Source: Thermococcus barossii
Lineage (GTDB): Archaea > Methanobacteriota_B > Thermococci > Thermococcales > Thermococcaceae
Reading direction: 5' to 3'
DNA length: 64,000 bases
NCBI RefSeq assembly: GCF_002214465.1
Contig: NZ_CP015101.1
Coordinates: forward strand, 298,502 to 362,501
This document shows, one piece after another, positions 63,587-64,000 of the stretch. Position numbers and translations under genes: made by a program. Numbering within the stretch: the first letter of the stretch is position 1; every line of letters starts with the position of its first letter. The notes beneath the pieces were generated by a model. The model was not told where the DNA came from, did no database searches, and saw only the letters and a program-made list of their open reading frames with translations.

Positions 63587-64000
63587 ATCATCACCAGCCC
63601 GGCCAGTCCGAGGAGAATGACACCGCTCCACAAGACTGTCATGAGGGATGCGTTGCTCTCCGCCTTCTCGGGATACATTAGGATAACGCGGGCGAACGTT
63701 GCGTTGCAGACCGGTTCTTTCTGCCCCAGTCCTAGGAGTTCCTCCAGCTCAAGGGTGCGATTGTGGATGAATTCCCTATCAGTGGGGTTGTTTATCAGGC
63801 CTTTAAGCTCGCGGTAGGCTTCCAGCTCCTTTTCCAGCCTCCCCCGGTTCAGTTCAAAAGGTTTTATTTCTGCACTGCCCCATAAGCGACATGCATCTGG
63901 AAGTTCGCGGTAGAATTCACTTTCGTTGAAGACCACAACGTTGGTCTCGCCGTAGCCACCGGTGAGTTCCATCGAGAAGTGTGGGAACTCATCGAGCGTC
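63565..64000 (-). CDS. Membrane-anchored protein (5' end outside window)
   Basis: At least 145 residues. The frame stays open to the window edge, and the residues before the first ATG (63972) read like protein (LDEFPHFS), so the gene is probably cut by the right edge. The visible part is an extracellular domain with a long helix (GRLEKELEAYRELKGLINN) and two Cys (in DACRLWG and PVCNATF), followed by one C-terminal transmembrane helix (about the last 30 residues) and a basic RERKT tail. It overlaps the next gene of the same strand. No family recognised. Confidence 0.75.
   Translation of the reverse strand, partial: TLDEFPHFSMELTGGYGETNVVVFNESEFYRELPDACRLWGSAEIKPFELNRGRLEKELEAYRELKGLINNPTDREFIHNRTLELEELLGLGQKEPVCNATFARVILMYPEKAESNASLMTVLWSGVILLGLAGLVMIWRERKT

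Overview
The window looks like a chromosomal segment of a hyperthermophilic archaeon of the order Thermococcales, most likely Thermococcus. The signs are: cupin-type phosphoglucose isomerase beside an ADP-dependent glucokinase, the mannosylglycerate operon, the MinD-like HypB replacement (HypBAT), archaeal multi-subunit RNA polymerase genes, a CGP-CTERM surface protein, genomically encoded tRNA CCA ends, TATA/BRE promoters, GGTGAT-type ribosome binding sites, and matches to the Thermococcales regulators SurR and Tgr. There is no rRNA, CRISPR array or integrated virus; the only mobile element is a solo TnpB.

Left part (1-17.5 kb): a partial cysteine desulfurase, then a nearly complete [NiFe]-hydrogenase maturation set on the minus strand in three transcription units: hypC-hypD, hypF-hypE and hypA-hypBAT-hycI-GNAT. 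Each unit starts next to a site matching GTTn3AACn5GTT, the motif of the sulfur/hydrogen regulator SurR. A MobA-like gene diverges from hypC. Next come membrane and lipoprotein genes, a TDT-family channel, a NifX-like gene, and a plus-strand operon joining an FmdE-like protein to a FecBCD/BtuFCD-type ABC importer.

Middle part (17.5-36.3 kb): a large FG-GAP/PKD surface protein; RNase Z, TraB, KH and M50 genes; pgi and ADP-glucokinase, each with a Tgr-type palindrome; and the mannosylglycerate operon mpgS-mpgP-manC-membrane protein-pmm. Together these can carry glucose to fructose-6-P, mannose phosphates, GDP-mannose and the compatible solute mannosylglycerate. A NikMNQO/CbiMNQO nickel-cobalt ECF transporter on the minus strand has a perfect SurR-type site in front of it, which ties nickel import to the hydrogenase genes 23 kb away. 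Translation genes follow (rpl44e, rps27e, eIF2-alpha, nop10, a PAC2-type chaperone).

Right part (36.3-64 kb): a ferritin-like protein; a two-gene LysO exporter with a zinc-finger-less TnpB immediately upstream; alanine aminotransferase; a ubiquitin-like sulfur carrier; tRNA-Ser and tRNA-Cys with a structured element before them; NreA; a phosphodiesterase; and a GMC oxidoreductase behind an AT-rich spacer. The rpoH-rpoB-rpoA1-rpoA2-rpl30e-nusA-rps12-rps7 operon is followed by three tRNAs, the two-subunit glycine dehydrogenase, several phosphatase-like genes, and a membrane/lipoprotein cluster with a PrsW protease. Genes at both window edges are cut. Start sites were chosen from ribosome binding sites and remembered family N-termini; no database search was possible.
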